Assembly (NCBI GenBank): GCA_029582165.1
Contig: CM055877.1
Location: 4,260,023 to 4,324,022, forward strand
DNA: 64,000 bases
Origin: Portulaca oleracea
Lineage: Eukaryota; Streptophyta; Magnoliopsida; Caryophyllales; Portulacaceae
Direction: 5' to 3'
Shown in pieces: positions 1 through 13,505 of the stretch. Position 1 is the first letter of the stretch. Each line of letters begins with the position of its first letter. The notes beneath the pieces were generated by a model, which was not told where the DNA came from, did not search any database, and saw only the letters and a list, made by a program, of their open reading frames with translations. The position numbers and the translations under genes are program-made.

Positions 1-1151
1 CAAGAGTTTAAGCTTCGGGCTTTTCTGAGATTAGGTGCTCCCTAGGCGCTATTTCTAACTTAGATTACAAGTTTGCCCGTAGGGTCTGTTGTTCCGGCTT
101 GGCACTTTTCCTAGCTGTACCCACATCGACATGACACAGGATACAAGTCATCAGACCCTGAAAGGAGCAACTTGACATGACAAGGTTGAAGAACATGCAT
201 AACAAGAAAGATGTATGGGTGGCTGGCTATTGGCAGTTGGAGCCTCTGGTCAGTGGTAACAGACTAATGAGGGGGAGAGGGGGAGAAAGAGAGAACTGCA
301 GAGAAGGGGGGGGGGTAGTATTAACTAGGTGGAGGACTTGAGGAGAAAGTAGGTAGGGGGAGAAGAGATGTGAATATAGTGTGGGAAATTGGAAGTGGAA
401 CGTAAATGTTTAAACATCAATCTCATCTCATAATTGTTTGACAATAAGTGAGATACAACATCAAAGTAGAGGTTAGGACATCACTTTAACTATGAAAATT
501 ATGACATACTTTTCATTGTTTTAGGCTAAGATAAGTAGAGAGAGGGATAAAAGCGAGAGACAAAGAGATGGAGAAAAAGGGAGACATAAATATTGCAAAG
601 ATGGAGAATAATCATGAAAAATAAGAGGGGTTGATGTATCAGTAAGAAAAAAGGTTTCAATCATTGGTGTGGAGTTCAAGAAAACTTGGGCTTTACTAAT
701 ATGTGCAACGATTTAGGCTTCAGGATTTTGAGTAGAAATTTGCCCCCTATGCTTTTTAAACAAAGCCGTATAGGGATTGACATGGTTGATATCATAGGAG
801 GATGACTTATGAGAGAGTGCCTGCTAACAGACGCACCCATGTCCAAGTAACACAGCTGATAGGATAAGAGGATGATGTATGAGACAGGGTATGCTATGCC
901 TTATGTTGGTGTCTGATCACTGGGCATGCCTGCATTATATTTCCTCATCCTACTTAGCTATTCATTCCAGCTTCTGGCAAGCATCATTTTGTATTTCAAG
1001 GATGCATCTGTGGGTTGTTCTTTCTTGATTCTGGTTTCATAGTCCCAACTTTGTGTTTCTGTTTGCCTTTTTATGAACTTTTCTTGATCGACTGTCTGTG
1101 GTTTGCTCCCTGTGACTGTATTTTTATTCTGGAATTCAAACTATGGTGCAG
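1..1151 (+). other. AQR intron (5' part, no exon recognised)
   Basis: This stretch ends in the acceptor GTGCAG just before the first recognised AQR exon, so it is read as intron of that gene. I searched it by eye for the preceding AQR coding segment and found none. It holds a purine-rich patch with a run of about ten G near 306-315 and no clear mobile element. Confidence 0.6.
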
Positions 1152-4100
1152 GCTGATCGGTTCAGTATTGCTGAGAAGACCAATTATTTGGTTTTCATGA
1201 TTAATGCCTTTCAGGTGCGTGATCATTTTTTCTCTTCACTGTCATGAGTGTCGGTTGCGGTCTTCTGTGGACATACCTACGATTGTTTTTCCTCCCCCAA
1301 CCCCAATCGAGATGTATATTAGGACCTTTCTTCTCAAAATATTTGCATATAAAATATCTTCATATGGAATGCAGGTGCATGTACAACATAGTTCTTTCAC
1401 TTCTTTGCACTTTTCTTAAATATTTGCATTTGAAGCCCAAAAAATGCAAATATTGATATGGTCCATATATGTGTCAAGCCTTATAGTAAAATGTTTATTT
1501 TTCAGAACTCAAATGTTTTAATAGAAAAAGATCCAGTCATTGTCCTCCTCCCCTCCTTCCTCTTTTTATTTATTTATTTTTACCGTGGAGGGTGCACATG
1601 TGTGATGTGTGAATATATTGTGCCATAAGCATGTGTCACCCCTTTTGTCTTAATTATTCATCTGTTATTTAGTCCAGGAGGTGGCGTTAAATGGATAACC
1701 GATAACGTTTTGTGGATATATACACTCTCCGATGTATTAAGCTCTTCTCTATCTACCAAGTACTCTCACCATATATTGGTTATTGATATTGCTGAGATAC
1801 TTTCAAGCCTGTGGATCTTTCTGTCCTCAGTAGGAAACCTGTGGCTGGTTCTTTGTAGGCAAGTTTCTTATGTGATGACGGGTAGTCTAATAATTTATGT
1901 ATCTGTGGTGAGGAAAGCTTTCAAATGGAGATTCAACAATAATTTGTGTAACGTTGATTTTTAAGGAGTTGAGATGCATTGTATGTCTGGAAGAGACAGT
2001 TCCTGTGCAGTGGATTACTAATAATTCAGGATGATGAAAGAAATTGGCAATGGCCTCTTGAGACATGGAATGGGCATTCGGAAGCCAGTTTTGGGAGAAT
2101 TCTTTAGGGTTTCTTAACATGTGATGCAATATGGAAACCACAAAATTTTGGAAATATTTTTCTTTTTTTTTAGCATAATAGTTAGTAATAGAGTTCGAAA
2201 GGTTTTAGTGTTTCACTTAAGCTTAAGGGAAATTACAACGGTGAGTAGTCAGTCCATCCCTGCTATATAGAGCGGCTTATTGTACATTGATGGTTGGAGA
2301 GATAAGGATGCAGGAATGAAGTTATTCGGGGGGTTGGAATGGCTTCTAATCAGTTTTGAGGATAAGATGTGCAAAAATGAAAATTATACCAGGGAGGCCT
2401 GATCGTATAGAAAAGAAACATCAAAATGCAATGAACTGTGAAAAGATCTGGTTGTGGCCTGGACAGATATGAGACTATGAGTAGCATTGTGGGAATGAAG
2501 CCATCATGCAGAACCCTAGGCAGAAGTTTTGAAGGATATAGGAATAAGGATAAGGGCAGCCAACCTTAAATGCAGTCTGCCTGTTCAGGTGAGTTACGCT
2601 TGTTTGCTGATTCGTCTCGCCTTTCATGGCTAGGAGTTTCTTGGCTCCTCCTTTATGGTTATATCACTCATAGGAGTCATAGCCATGGCAATGCCATATT
2701 ATATTTTACGTATTTCGTCACCTATCAGTATTAAGTACGCAATCTTTATTGCTATGTAGGGCTATTTCTTTGTATATTCAGTACTGCCTTACTTTCATTC
2801 TCCAGTCAACTTTCAAAAATTATCTAGCTGTTGTTTGAGATGCCTTTTCAAGGTTACGGGATTGTTGGGAGTTCTCATGACTGGTTTCACAATTGCAAGG
2901 TTTTACCTTTTACTGTAAGTATCGAAAAGAAGTTTGTAGGTCTAAACTTAGCTACTCTGTTGTACAAGTTCTGTTAAAAGATTAAATTAAGTTCCATTAT
3001 AGAACTCTTAATATGGCTGCTAGCTTGGTGTACAACACATATGATAAACTTATAGAACTTCTCTTGACATCTTTTGGACCTGAAGTCATGTCCATATATT
3101 ATTGAAGTAAGAGTAAAGGTAGCAGCTGTTTTGCTGTTTCTATTTCAAGGGGCGTAAAGTCTAGTTTTAGGGCGAAATAACGATTTATACTCAGAATACC
3201 TAATGAGGTGTTGTTACATTTTGAGTGCTCCCAACCTGACATCACTCCCCTTATCTGCTTGCCCCTAGCTTGCTGCAAGTTTTTAGGGCATTGTTTTGAT
3301 CACTTGTGAAAATCTAAGCCAAAAGCTTTCATTGCCTCTGGCTATTGGAGAGAGGAGGATTTTTACCGGGAGCAAATGCCAAATGCTAAATTTTTAATGT
3401 AGAAGGTATTTTTTTAGTTAGCTAGAAACTCATGTGATGTGGTTTGGGCAATTATATCAGTCATATTTGCTACTCAGGATTTAGGATTCTGGTGGGGCGG
3501 ACAACACTGCATCAGGCAGTGGGAGGTGTTGGATGCATGGCATTTTAGACATGTAGTGTAGATGAGGAGATTTGATGCTTAGTGTTATCTTATATTGGAC
3601 CTTTTTGAAATATTTTCAATTAAAATCTGTATAGCAGGCAGCAGTATAATCTGGGGGTTGCATTGTAATTTACCTTGTGTTTTATTCAGCCTGGGTAAAT
3701 GTGAGATCATGTACTATGTGTTCCAAAAAGTGTAGAAGAAAATTACATTCTGCTGGGGGGCATGGCTGAACTGAAGCTTTTCAGTCATCTTTCTTCCTAT
3801 ACTTGCTGGCACTCATCTTCATGAATTTGCACTTGCAGAGTTTGGAGGATGATGTTGTTAGTGAAACCGTTTTAAGATTGGCGAGCTTACAGTGCTGGCA
3901 TAGTCTTTCATATGGCTGTTTTCAGGTGTAGTTGAGATCTGGATTTTGTTTTCAGTTTTCAACTTTCACTGTCTCCATTTTGTTGAATAAGTTTGTTCGG
4001 TGCTGTTCAGATGGAGATGTGTCTGAATCCTGACTTGATAAAGAAGTGGAAAAGGATGACTAAAGCTGAGGCTAAGAAGGCTAAGAAACGTGGAGAGGAC

Positions 4101-6736
4101 TATGATCCCTCGCGTTCTTTGGAAGTAAACTTCTTGAGAAATCTCATTCTTGAGTTCTTGGAGGTATGTGTCACTGTGGACCACTCATTAATTTTTGGAT
4201 AGTTCAGATTATTGTGTGATATGCTTATATCATTTTAAAATGTCTACGATTAAAGCAGTTGCACCGTAGCTGGACCTCAGACTATTACGACTATTGTCAA
4301 TTCCTTTTAAAAACATGCGTTTCTTTGTAGATACTGGATTCGAAGGTGTTCTACAGCGTGGCACCTGACGATTCAGAAGGACTCGATGCTAACTTGGAAG
4401 TTGATGATGCGTCCATCTTGTATTGTGAAAGATTTATGGAATTCCTCATTGATTTGTTGAGCCAACTGCCAACAAGGAGGTACTTGTAGTCCCCCTTTAT
4501 ATGCTTAATTGTGTAGTTCATGGTGTTGATTGCATTCTATCTGACTTCATTATTTTGGTGGTTTTGGCAGATATCTGAGACCATTGGTTGCTGATGTTGC
4601 TGTGGTTGCCAAATGTCACTTGAGTGCACTTTATACTCATGAAAAGGGAAAATTGTTTTCGCAACTGGTGGACTTATTACAGTTCTATGAAACTTTTGAG
4701 ATCAATGATCATGAGGGGACTCAACTGACTGATGATGAGGTCCTTCAAGCACACTATGATCGGTTTCAATCCTTCCAGTTGCTTGCCTTTAAGAGAATTC
4801 CTAAGGTTAGTGCATCCTGCTGGTGCGAACTATGTATAGTATTAAAGATGAGGAATATTTCTTTGTTCTTACAGCTGAAAAGCTTATCTTTCTTATCTTA
4901 TTATTTACTTTCTGTTAGTTGCGAGAACTAGCATTGGCAAATGTCGGTGCGATACACAAGCGCGTTGATCTCTCAAAGAAATTGAGGGTTCTGTCCCCCA
5001 ATGAACTGCAGGACTTAGTATGTTCTAAGGTATGCTCTACAGGTATTATTAAGGTTTTGTATGCACGGAGCATACTCAGCTGACTTTATGGTGTTATGTT
5101 CTTGCTCTTTTTCTGATTGGCTCTTCCTGTACTATGTTTTTGCTCAGCTCAAACTCATTTCCAAAGACGATCCTTGGTCAGAGAGGGTTGATTTTCTCAT
5201 TGAAGTCATGGTATCCTTCTTTGAGAAACAAATGTCCCAGAAGGAAGCCATAAATGCCCTTCCACTCTACCCAAATGAGCAAATAATGTGGGATGAAAGC
5301 CTTGTTCCAAGCATTAACTACTCAGGAGAAGGTTGCTTGGCTCTGCCAAAACTCAACTTACAATTTTTAACCCTACATGATTATTTGCTAAGAAATTTTA
5401 ATCTTTTTCGACTTGAGTCAACATATGAAATCCGTGAAGACATTCAGGAAGCTATCCCTCACCTTCTTGCGTACATTAATAATGAGGGAGAAACTGCTTT
5501 CCGTGGTTGGTCTAGAATGGCTGTGCCCATTAGGCAATTTAGGATCTCTGAAGTGAAGCAACCAAACATTGGGGAAGTGAAACCGGCAGCAGTTACTGCA
5601 GAAATTACTTACAGCATTTCCAGCTACCGAGCACATATAAGATCCGAGTGGGATGCACTCAAAGAGCACGATGTCCTGTTTTTACTCTGTATACGCCCTT
5701 CATTTGAGCCTTTGAGTGAAGAGGAAGCTGCTAAGGCAACTGTTCCACAAAGGTTAGGGCTCCAATATGTGCGTGGATGTGAAGTAATTGAGATTCGAGA
5801 TGAGGAGGGGATTCTGATGAATGATTTCACTGGAAAAATCAAGCGTGATGAGTGGAAGCCTCCCAAGGGTGAAATGAGGACCGTAAAGGTTGCTTTAGAC
5901 ACAGCACAATATCACATGGATGTTACTGATATTGCAGAGAAAGGTGCTGAAGATGTTTATGGCACTTTTAATGTGTTGATGAGGAGAAAGCCTAAAGAAA
6001 ATAATTTCAAGGCAATCTTAGAGTCAATTCGAGATCTCATGAATGAGACTTGCATAGTTCCTGATTGGTTGCACAACATATTTTTGGGCTATGGGAATCC
6101 TTCCGCTGCTCAGTGGACTAACATGCCTGACCTCTTGGAAGCAGTGGATTTTAAGGACACTTTTCTTGATGCAGATCATTTGAAGGAGAGCTTTCCCATG
6201 TACCAGGTGGGGATACTTGCCAGAGATTTCAGATTGGTCTATTTGTTATTGACCCCCCCCCCCCCAAAAAAAAAAAAAACCACCATCACCACCACACCCA
6301 CCCACCCCATTGGTGAACCGGAAGGGTTTGGAAGTATGATTATATTAATAACTTCTTTGTTTTCTTATGTCAGGTTTCCTTCGTAAATCCTGATGGTTCA
6401 GATAACTTGCATCCACAGCCTCCTTTTCGCATCAGGCTTCCGAAGACTCTGAAAACAAATGCTCAAGCTCTTCCCGGGAACAAGTCTAATCTACCATCCA
6501 CGGATGGTGATGCTAACACAGTTCAAGAAAGGCTTGTTGTGGAAACATATGTTCCTCCTGATCCGGGTCCTTACCCCCAGGATAAGCCAAAACAGAATAC
6601 AGTCAGATTTACCCCGACCCAGGTAATTGGTCTGAAAACAAATTATTAGTTATGCAATTTTGTGGTGCATCGCCTCATCTTTTGAAAGCCCTAGTTGGCA
6701 TCACTTGTTCCTGGTCACTTTTTGTTGATGAGTAAT

Positions 6737-6784
<48 letters not shown>

Positions 6785-9700
6785 GGAATGCCAACCACTA
6801 ATGAAAGGAGGCAATCTCAAGAAATGAGAAAACCTCAAACCCATCGGCTCTCTATAGTCATCTTATCAACAATATCCAAGAAGGTGCCTTCATCATTGAA
6901 AACTTTGTACCAACTATACAAAGTTCTCAAAAAAAAAAGAAAAAAAAAAGAAAAAAAAAAAGAAAAAAAAGGAAGAAAGTTTTAAGGCGTTGCCCTCAAA
7001 ATTTCAAGATTTTCTCTCTTTCCAAGTGCAGCACCAAATTTTAAAGGTATCAAATTGCACACATTTGGGATCCAGCTTCACTTCAACTTCTTTTACAGTT
7101 TTCCAAACCACTAGAGCTAATTCTTTAGGTTGCTCCCAAATAGCCCCCATAAAAAGAAAAAATATTCCAAAAGTGGTTACCCAATGGCTGTGGAACCGAA
7201 GGTGGTCGATGATCTCTTCCTTTCCAAAACACATAGAACACCTATGAGCCTGCTTAAAATTTCTCCTTTCAAGCAAGTCTTCAGTAGGTACTTCCCTTGG
7301 ACTCTTTCCTGGTCGCTTATGGAAGATGGTATTTACTTATGGACATCTTTCGAAGATGAAAAACTGGACAGCTGCTTGAAACATATATCTTCAATAAAGT
7401 AATTCCTCTTTCTGTGGGGATTGGGGTTTGATGTTGATTAGCTGGGATCCTATATGAGGGTGCCCTGTCCTCTATCCACGTTATTGGATGATTAGTGTTT
7501 TCATTGTCCTAATGTTAGGACTCGGGTTTGGTGCTGATGAACTTGGACTTCGTATGAGAGTACAATGATCTCGTCCTTGTTATTAGAGGATTACTTCATC
7601 ATGTATGTATTGTCTGGTTCAATGCATCCAAAGTTATCTATTTGTTTTCAGTACATTTCTGTATTCCTCCAACTTCTGGTAATCAAACTTTGTTATCGCT
7701 TATCACTCATCTGTCTACACTGGTCGCTTCGGAAAATCTTGTTGATCATTCAAAACATCACACTGCATTTAAGGTTGTCATGTTTTCCTACCCGTAAAAT
7801 GCAAACATGATTTCTGATGCTGTGTTACTCTTTGGTTTCATTTGACAGATTGGGGCAATTATCTCAGGGGTTCAGCCAGGTCTAACAATGGTAGTAGGTC
7901 CACCTGGTACAGGAAAGACTGATACAGCTGTGCAGATCTTGAATGTTCTCTACCACAACTGTCCTTCTCAGAGAACATTGATAATTACTCATTCTAACCA
8001 GGCTTTGAATGACCTTTTTGAAAAGATAATGGAGGTACTTTTTGCTGCTCAATTTTTCTTTCCTGCCTTTTTGGTTGTTGCTCTGCCATTTGGATATTCT
8101 GTTTTTCCTTTGAGGTGACATTCTTTGCTTTTTGTCTGTGATTTGGTTAGAGGGATGTGCCTGCTCGGTATCTTCTTCGATTAGGTCAGGGAGAACAGGA
8201 GTTGGCTACTGATTTGGACTTCAGTCGCCAAGGGCGTGTGAACGCGATGCTTGTCCGACGGTTGGAGTTGCTTGGTGAAGTAGAAAGGTTGGCAAGATCC
8301 CTTCAGCTTCCGGAGGATGTGGGCTACACTTGTGAAACAGCCGGGTACTTTTGGTTGCTTCATGTCTACTCACGGTGGGAGCAATTTCTTGCTGCCTGTG
8401 CTGACAATAAAGATAAACCAACATTTGTCAGAGATCGTTTTCCTTTCAAAGAATTCTTTTCCAATGCCCCTCAGCCCATCTTTACTGGCGAATCATTTGA
8501 TAAGGACATGCATGCTGCTAAAGGTTGCTTTCGCCATCTCAAGACTATGTTTCAGGAACTTGAAGAGTGCAGAGCCTTTGAGCTTCTGAAGTCAACAGTT
8601 GATAGGTCAAATTACCTTATGACTAAACAGGCAAAAATTGTTGCGATGACGTGCACCCATGCTGCTTTGAAGAGGAAGGATTTTCTTGATTTGGGATTCA
8701 AGTATGACAATCTCTTGATGGAAGAAAGTGCACAGATATTGGAAATTGAAACATTTATTCCAATGTTGTTGCAGAGGCAAGAGGATGGTTATGCACGTCT
8801 TAAACGTTGCATATTAATTGGTGATCATCACCAGCTGCCACCAGTAGTAAAGAATATGGCTTTTCAGAAGTATAGCCACATGGATCAGAGTCTGTTTACA
8901 AGGTTTGTTCGCCTAGGTATTCCATACATTGAGCTTAATGCCCAGGGTAGAGCACGGCCGAGCATAGCAAAACTTTACAATTGGAGATACAGAGAATTGG
9001 GAGACCTTCCATATGTACAGGAAGAATCTATTTTCCACAGAGCAAATGCTGGATTTTCTTATGATTATCAGTTAGTGGATGTGCCAGACTACCATGGAAA
9101 AGGTGAAACTGCGCCTTCACCTTGGTTCTATCAAAATGAGGGAGAGGCTGAATACATCGTTAGTGTCTACATGTATATGCGTCTATTGGGTTATCCTGCA
9201 AATAAGATATCCATTCTGACTACCTACAATGGTCAGAAGCTTCTCATCCGTGACGTTATCAGTAGAAGATGTACTCCATATGACTTCATCGGTCCTCCTA
9301 GTAAGGTAATTTACACTCATCTTCTGAATATTTTTGTAGCCGGCACCATATGAGGTGATAAGTGTTCCAATGTTTTGCTGTTAAGTTGATTGTTCCAATA
9401 ATAGGACATGCTAGTTGTCTCTATAAATTATTTAGGGAGGTCTTTGAATGCAAATAAACTGTATTGTTGGGTTATGGGGATGGTAACAAACCATACTAAA
9501 ATTTTGGTGATTAATAAATAATAGGTTGGGGGTGTTGGATGATATAATATAGCGGAAGGTGGCAACACCAGAAGAATGAGGATGTAACAAGCATAGAATT
9601 ATAAATGATTTCTTTAGTAATGGTGTTTTACTATTATACCCTTTAGGAATAGTCATCTTCAAAAGGAGAGGTGAATTGGGGGATGGGGAGGGTAGAGAAA

Positions 9701-11947
9701 GAAATGTCCTTCTGTTGCAATAATGAAGAGCATAGGAGAGAATTGACGTTGATTGTAACTAAAGAATATAAAAGTACATTACAATTAAAAAGGGTTAATA
9801 GTTAATTTAGATCTGCTTATAGCTGATGTCTGAACTTGCATCATTAGTTTCCCTTTTCCCTCTTTTCTAGTCTGGCTCTCCCTTCTATTTCCCTTGTTAG
9901 GGATTGGCTCTACTGCTTCTTCCTTTCTCTTGCACTCACCTTTGTTTTTGATTGATCCATTTGGGTATTCAGCTTCTATTTAGTGTTCCTCCTTTATATT
10001 GTATATTAACTCTTATTAGCGTTATGGTCTGTAATTTATTGGAATGGACATTTTTTGGTGCTTACTATTTTCCTTGCTTGTTCAGGTGACGACAGTAGAT
10101 AAGTTTCAGGGTCAACAGAATGACTTTATTTTGCTGTCACTTGTGCGCACCCGGTTTGTGGGTCACTTACGTGATGTTAGAAGATTGGTTGTTGCAATGT
10201 CTCGTGCAAGGCTTGGGCTTTATGTCTTCTGTCGCCGCTCGTTGTTTGAGCAGTGCTATGAACTACAACCAACATTCCAACGTCTTCTTCAGAGACCTGA
10301 TCACCTTGGATTGAACCTGACTGAGAATATGCCATTCACAGATCGTCCCGTTGAGGAGACTGGCCCAGTTTATCTTGTCAGTGGTGCCGAGGAAATGGGC
10401 AGTATAGTCAATGCCAAAATGCATCAAGTCTACCAGGTATGCTGACACTGTTGGCATGATATTCTGCTGGGTTTGATGCTTGGTGGGTTTAGCTGTTGTT
10501 ATGGTCGTTCTGTTAGCTCGTGTTATGCTTTTGGTACTATGAGTACTGAATCGCTGAGTGCTAATCTTGTGTATTATGTGGCTGCCTTGAATTTATCTGC
10601 TTTTGGTTAAAGTTTGTATGGCCTTGTTTCAAAATTCAGTTAATGGGGTAAGTTGTGTGTTTACTTTGGCTTTCCTACTTGCATTAGGTCAGTTTGGGTC
10701 TGCTCTTTTCATGGTTCTATAAGTAGACTAAATTAGTAGATAGGTTGGAAATAGGGTTTAACGTTTGCTCTCAATGGTTAGACTTTAAAATTGCAATCTT
10801 GCTTTGGCTGATCGAAGTTGCGTAAGGGTTTTTACCCAAGTTTTGTTTGTTTGAGATGTAAGTTTACTCGAATTGTTAGAAGGATTTAAGATGGCTGCTT
10901 CTCTGCTTTTAGATGTGCCTTGCTTGTTCACAAATTGAGTTGTAGTCCCATTTGTATTAAGAAAACTTGAATTGTAGCTAATTTATTGGGCCAAAAAATG
11001 CTTTTCAACTGATTTGAATTGTGGTGTAACAATGAGACTATATGGTGTAGCCCAAGATGTGCTTTAGCAAGTTTGATAGTTCTTTCTAAAGTTAAGGAAA
11101 CCACTTCAGTTGAACTTTTGGTGGTTAAAGACTTAAAGTAGATGAATATCTCTAGGGTTTAATTGAATTTGAAAGGTTTGGAGCTAGGTGTTAGCAATAT
11201 AGGTGGACTGACGTTTCCAATAAGACCTTGTGAATTGGGATACAGTGAGGTCCCGGATACCCAGTTAACTCCCAGTTAGGTCACAGGGTCCTCTTTTGGT
11301 TTCAGCCGATTCAGGCAAAAAGGTCATGTGTCATAGTTATACAATGAAGTAGACTGCTAGCTTATATGGCAATGTGGTAGATTTTGTGGACAGTTTGTTT
11401 TCTGGTTGTACATAACTTTGTAGGATGTTGGTTGAGCATCTTTTATATCTTTTCCTAATAAAAAAAAGAAAAAGAAAGGTATACCAATCCTGCTACTGCT
11501 AAACCTCCCTGTGATGGCTCCCCATACTTTGTATATAGGAATGTGCATGCCTCAAGATTCCATGTTGTTTAACATTTGTTATTTGCTGACATTGATTCTT
11601 TATCATAGGCAAGGATGATGGGCCAGCAATACAATCAATATTACCCTGGACATGTAGATGCATCAGCAGATGGAATTCCCCTGCAGAACCAACAAGAGTT
11701 AACATCAGCGAGTGACATGGATACCGAAAGGTCTGGCTTGGAAAACGGTGATGCAGGAGATGCCCGTCCACTTGGTAATTCTGATGAAACCAGTGATGGA
11801 GACGTTAAAATTGAACAAAATGGGGATGCAAAGCAAGAGAAGCCGCAAGAGAACCCAATGGAGGAGGATAAAACCGAATCTAATGCTGTGCAGGATGGCG
11901 ATGCTACTGCTACTGTGACGCCTCCTCCTACCAACATGGAAGAGTAA
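1152..11947 (+). CDS. AQR: Intron-binding protein Aquarius (spliceosomal SF1 RNA helicase), N-terminus outside window
   Basis: Exons read by eye: 1152-1214, 3839-3925, 4011-4163, 4331-4479, 4571-4805, 4919-5029, 5148-6206, 6374-6622, 7849-8034, 8151-9305, 10086-10436, 11609-11947 (TAA). All borders are GT-AG and phases join, giving 1378 residues; the Arabidopsis homologue (EMB2765) is about 1500, so roughly 130 N-terminal residues lie upstream. The N-terminal half is the helical Aquarius domain with its beta-barrel part. The C-terminal half is a UPF1-like helicase: Walker A GPPGTGKT at residues 719-726, THSNQALN, a DEAD-box variant [28 protein letters not shown] and VAMSRAR. In the family it binds introns about 40 nt upstream of the branch site within the spliceosome. 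The acidic, low-complexity C-terminal tail (exon 12) is poorly conserved, as in other species. Confidence 0.95.
1215..3838 (+). other. AQR intron, no element recognised
   Basis: Intron of 2.6 kb between two AQR exons with GTGCGT donor and TTGCAG acceptor. Only short stop-bounded frames are present and none resembles AQR or a transposon protein. I see no clear repeat. Confidence 0.7.
6739..6781. repeat. (AT)n microsatellite
   Basis: About 21 uninterrupted AT units. It abuts the downstream boundary of the minus-strand LINE fragment, where a LINE 3' tail would lie, so it may be that tail expanded. That link is inference. Confidence 0.9.
6782..7400 (-). mobile_element. LINE 3' fragment (zinc-binding RT tail)
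   Basis: The minus-strand frame 7276-7004 reads as the end of a plant L1-type reverse transcriptase: a C-x2-C-type cysteine pair (CSMCFGKEE) followed by a DHLRFHSHW segment, the usual zf-RVT arrangement. The 5' parts of the element are absent. An A-rich run (6929-6977) interrupts the stretch. It lies antisense within an AQR intron and is an old 5'-truncated insertion. Confidence 0.65.
6929..6977 (+). repeat. A-rich low-complexity run
   Basis: A-tracts of 8-11 bases separated by single G. It could be an expanded tract within the LINE remnant; nothing else is evident. Confidence 0.8.
9306..10085 (+). other. AQR intron, no element recognised
   Basis: Intron of 780 bp between the main helicase exon and the exon starting [12 protein letters not shown]-rich, without a recognisable repeat or coding segment. 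Confidence 0.75.
10437..11608 (+). other. AQR last intron, no element recognised
   Basis: Intron of 1.2 kb before the final AQR exon, with GTATGC donor and ATCATAG acceptor. I see no repeat or exon inside. Confidence 0.75.
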
Positions 11948-12545
11948 TCAAATGGACGCCTCCGGATAGTATCCGTTTTTCTATGTAGTACATGAAACCA
12001 CCACACTGCATGCAGTTGCAGTGCGCACGATAAACCCCTGAAATTTAACCAAGACTGACCTGCTTCTTGGCTCTGAAGGAAAGGCACGAAGGTGATGTTT
12101 TGACCGAACAGGATTATTAGGGCTTCGATATTTGCTGTGAATGGATGTCGTATTCAGCTATACTGAAGCTGGTTTACAGCCAACAGGTAGTGCCCTCTAT
12201 GCCTTTGAGAGAATGTTGGCTTCAAGTTTTGCGTTACTTAGGCGCATCAACATGGGGGAACTTGGTCTGTCTACGATAGCGCCTATGCTGAAAACTGGAG
12301 GGGTGTGATGGTGAGAGTCCGAGAGTCGCAGGCTTTGTAATTGTGTCAGGTAGATGAAACTGTACACTACTAGTGTAGTTGCTATGTATTGTTAAAAAGT
12401 TTGTGCACGGGATGTAATCTCAATTTGGCAAGAGTTGTAGTCAGTCGATACTCGATACTGTGGTTTGTTTACTACAATGGCAGTGTTCCTTGGGCAGCCA
12501 TTTGTTTTGGCGAATTTTGTGCTTGAAAGATGCATTATAAAGTGC
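11948..12545 (+). other. AQR 3' untranslated region and downstream flank
   Basis: Non-coding sequence following the AQR stop codon. The transcript end cannot be fixed; no canonical AATAAA is seen, and the region runs to the first MITE at 12553. Confidence 0.5.
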
Positions 12546-12552
12546 AATTCAT

Positions 12553-12700
12553 TAGGTGCACCTTGGAGCATGCGCTCTAAGTGCTACGATTGTTGATCTA
12601 TATATATTTGGTGGTTTACTCACATAAGTTAGCTTGTGTTATCTAATTATTATGATTGTTCACTCGCAAATATCTGGAGCACATGTTTCGGGTGTGTGTA
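12553..12700 (-). mobile_element. MITE, GGAGCA family, copy A (inverted)
   Basis: Read on the minus strand, it matches copies at 13154-13290 and 50524-50668: a terminal block with CCGAAACATGTGCTCCAGAT, then TTTGCGAGTGAACAATCATA, closing with a second GGAGCAY-type block. The ends are imperfect inverted repeats. It is in opposite orientation to the copy 450 bp downstream. Confidence 0.65.
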
Positions 12701-12717
12701 ATATATATTTGCTTACT

Positions 12718-13110
12718 ACGGTCCTGTTCGGCTAAATTAGTGTTTTAGATAGCGGATAGAGGTTTATGTAGCGGATAGCTGTTTAAGTAGCGACTAACGG
12801 ATGATTGTTAAAATGAGAATTTTATTCGGTAAATTTAGCAGTTGAATTAACAAATTAATGTGAATTTACATAAAAGGATATTAGCAATTTACAAAAATAA
12901 AGTTTCAAAGAGTATTTTTTGATAAAAAAAATATGAAAGGCTCCTCCAAACGCTAAACGTTAACTTTATTAGCGTTTTACAAAACACTCCTTAAAATGTT
13001 AAACGCTCATCAAAATATTAGCTTACCGAACGCTAATATTTATGTCATTAGAGTTTTGACTTGGTCAATACCGCTACCCTATATGCTACTGTTGAACACA
13101 GCCTACAATT
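12718..13110. mobile_element. Candidate short TIR element between MITE copies A and B
   Basis: The left end GGTCCTGTTCGGCTAAA resembles ends common in plant hAT-type MITEs, and the right end (on the minus strand) starts GGCTGTGTTCAACAG. The interior repeats words such as AGCGGATAG and GCGTTTTA-like motifs on both strands. The ends match only loosely and no target duplication was found. Confidence 0.35.
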
Positions 13111-13153
13111 GAGTTTTTCAATAATTTAACAGTGGCATGGATCAATATATATT

Positions 13154-13290
13154 AAATGCATCCGGAGCATGTACTCCATACATTTGCGAGTGAATAATCA
13201 TGTGAATAAGAGTGAACAATCATAATAATAAAAGTGAACAACCTAATACATACGAATAAACAATTTTATAATTTGGAGCACAGGCGTGGA
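13154..13290 (+). mobile_element. MITE, GGAGCA family, copy B
   Basis: Shares with the copy at 50524-50668 the order CCGGAGCATGTnCTCC, TTGCGAGTGAA, repeated GAGTGAACAATCATAATAAT, AACAATTnTA and a terminal TTGGAGCAC. It ends about 215 bp before the OSCA start codon, so it sits in the likely promoter of that gene. Confidence 0.65.
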
Positions 13291-13505
13291 TGATGCAGTT
13301 ATAATTTAAGGCGGCAAACTCAGATAGCCGGCGAATTCGCTAAACCCCAAAAATGTGCGTCACTCTGAGTCCCAGACAGGGTGCCACATACACAACCCCA
13401 TGCAATTGCAATTGCATTTGCAGGCACCGGCAAATCATCAAACGCCTCACTCTCTGTCTTCTCTGATTCGATCTCTGTCTGGATCAGAGTGTGTGATCGA
13501 AGAAG

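Larger units (their letters stand above)
6623..7848 (+). other. AQR intron with LINE remnant
   Basis: A 1.2 kb intron separating the accessory-domain exon from the exon that carries Walker A. It contains an AT dinucleotide run, an A-rich run and a minus-strand LINE fragment, listed separately. Confidence 0.85.

Noticed and set aside
4584..4931. Continuation of the AQR exon past 4805
   Set aside because: A GTTAGT donor follows CCTAAG and the next exon at 4919 resumes the conserved [10 protein letters not shown].
5061..5147. Upstream extension of the AQR exon at 5148 giving a longer open frame from an ATG at 5061
   Set aside because: The sequence before 5148 is intron with a clear TGCTCAG acceptor, and the extension has no AQR similarity.
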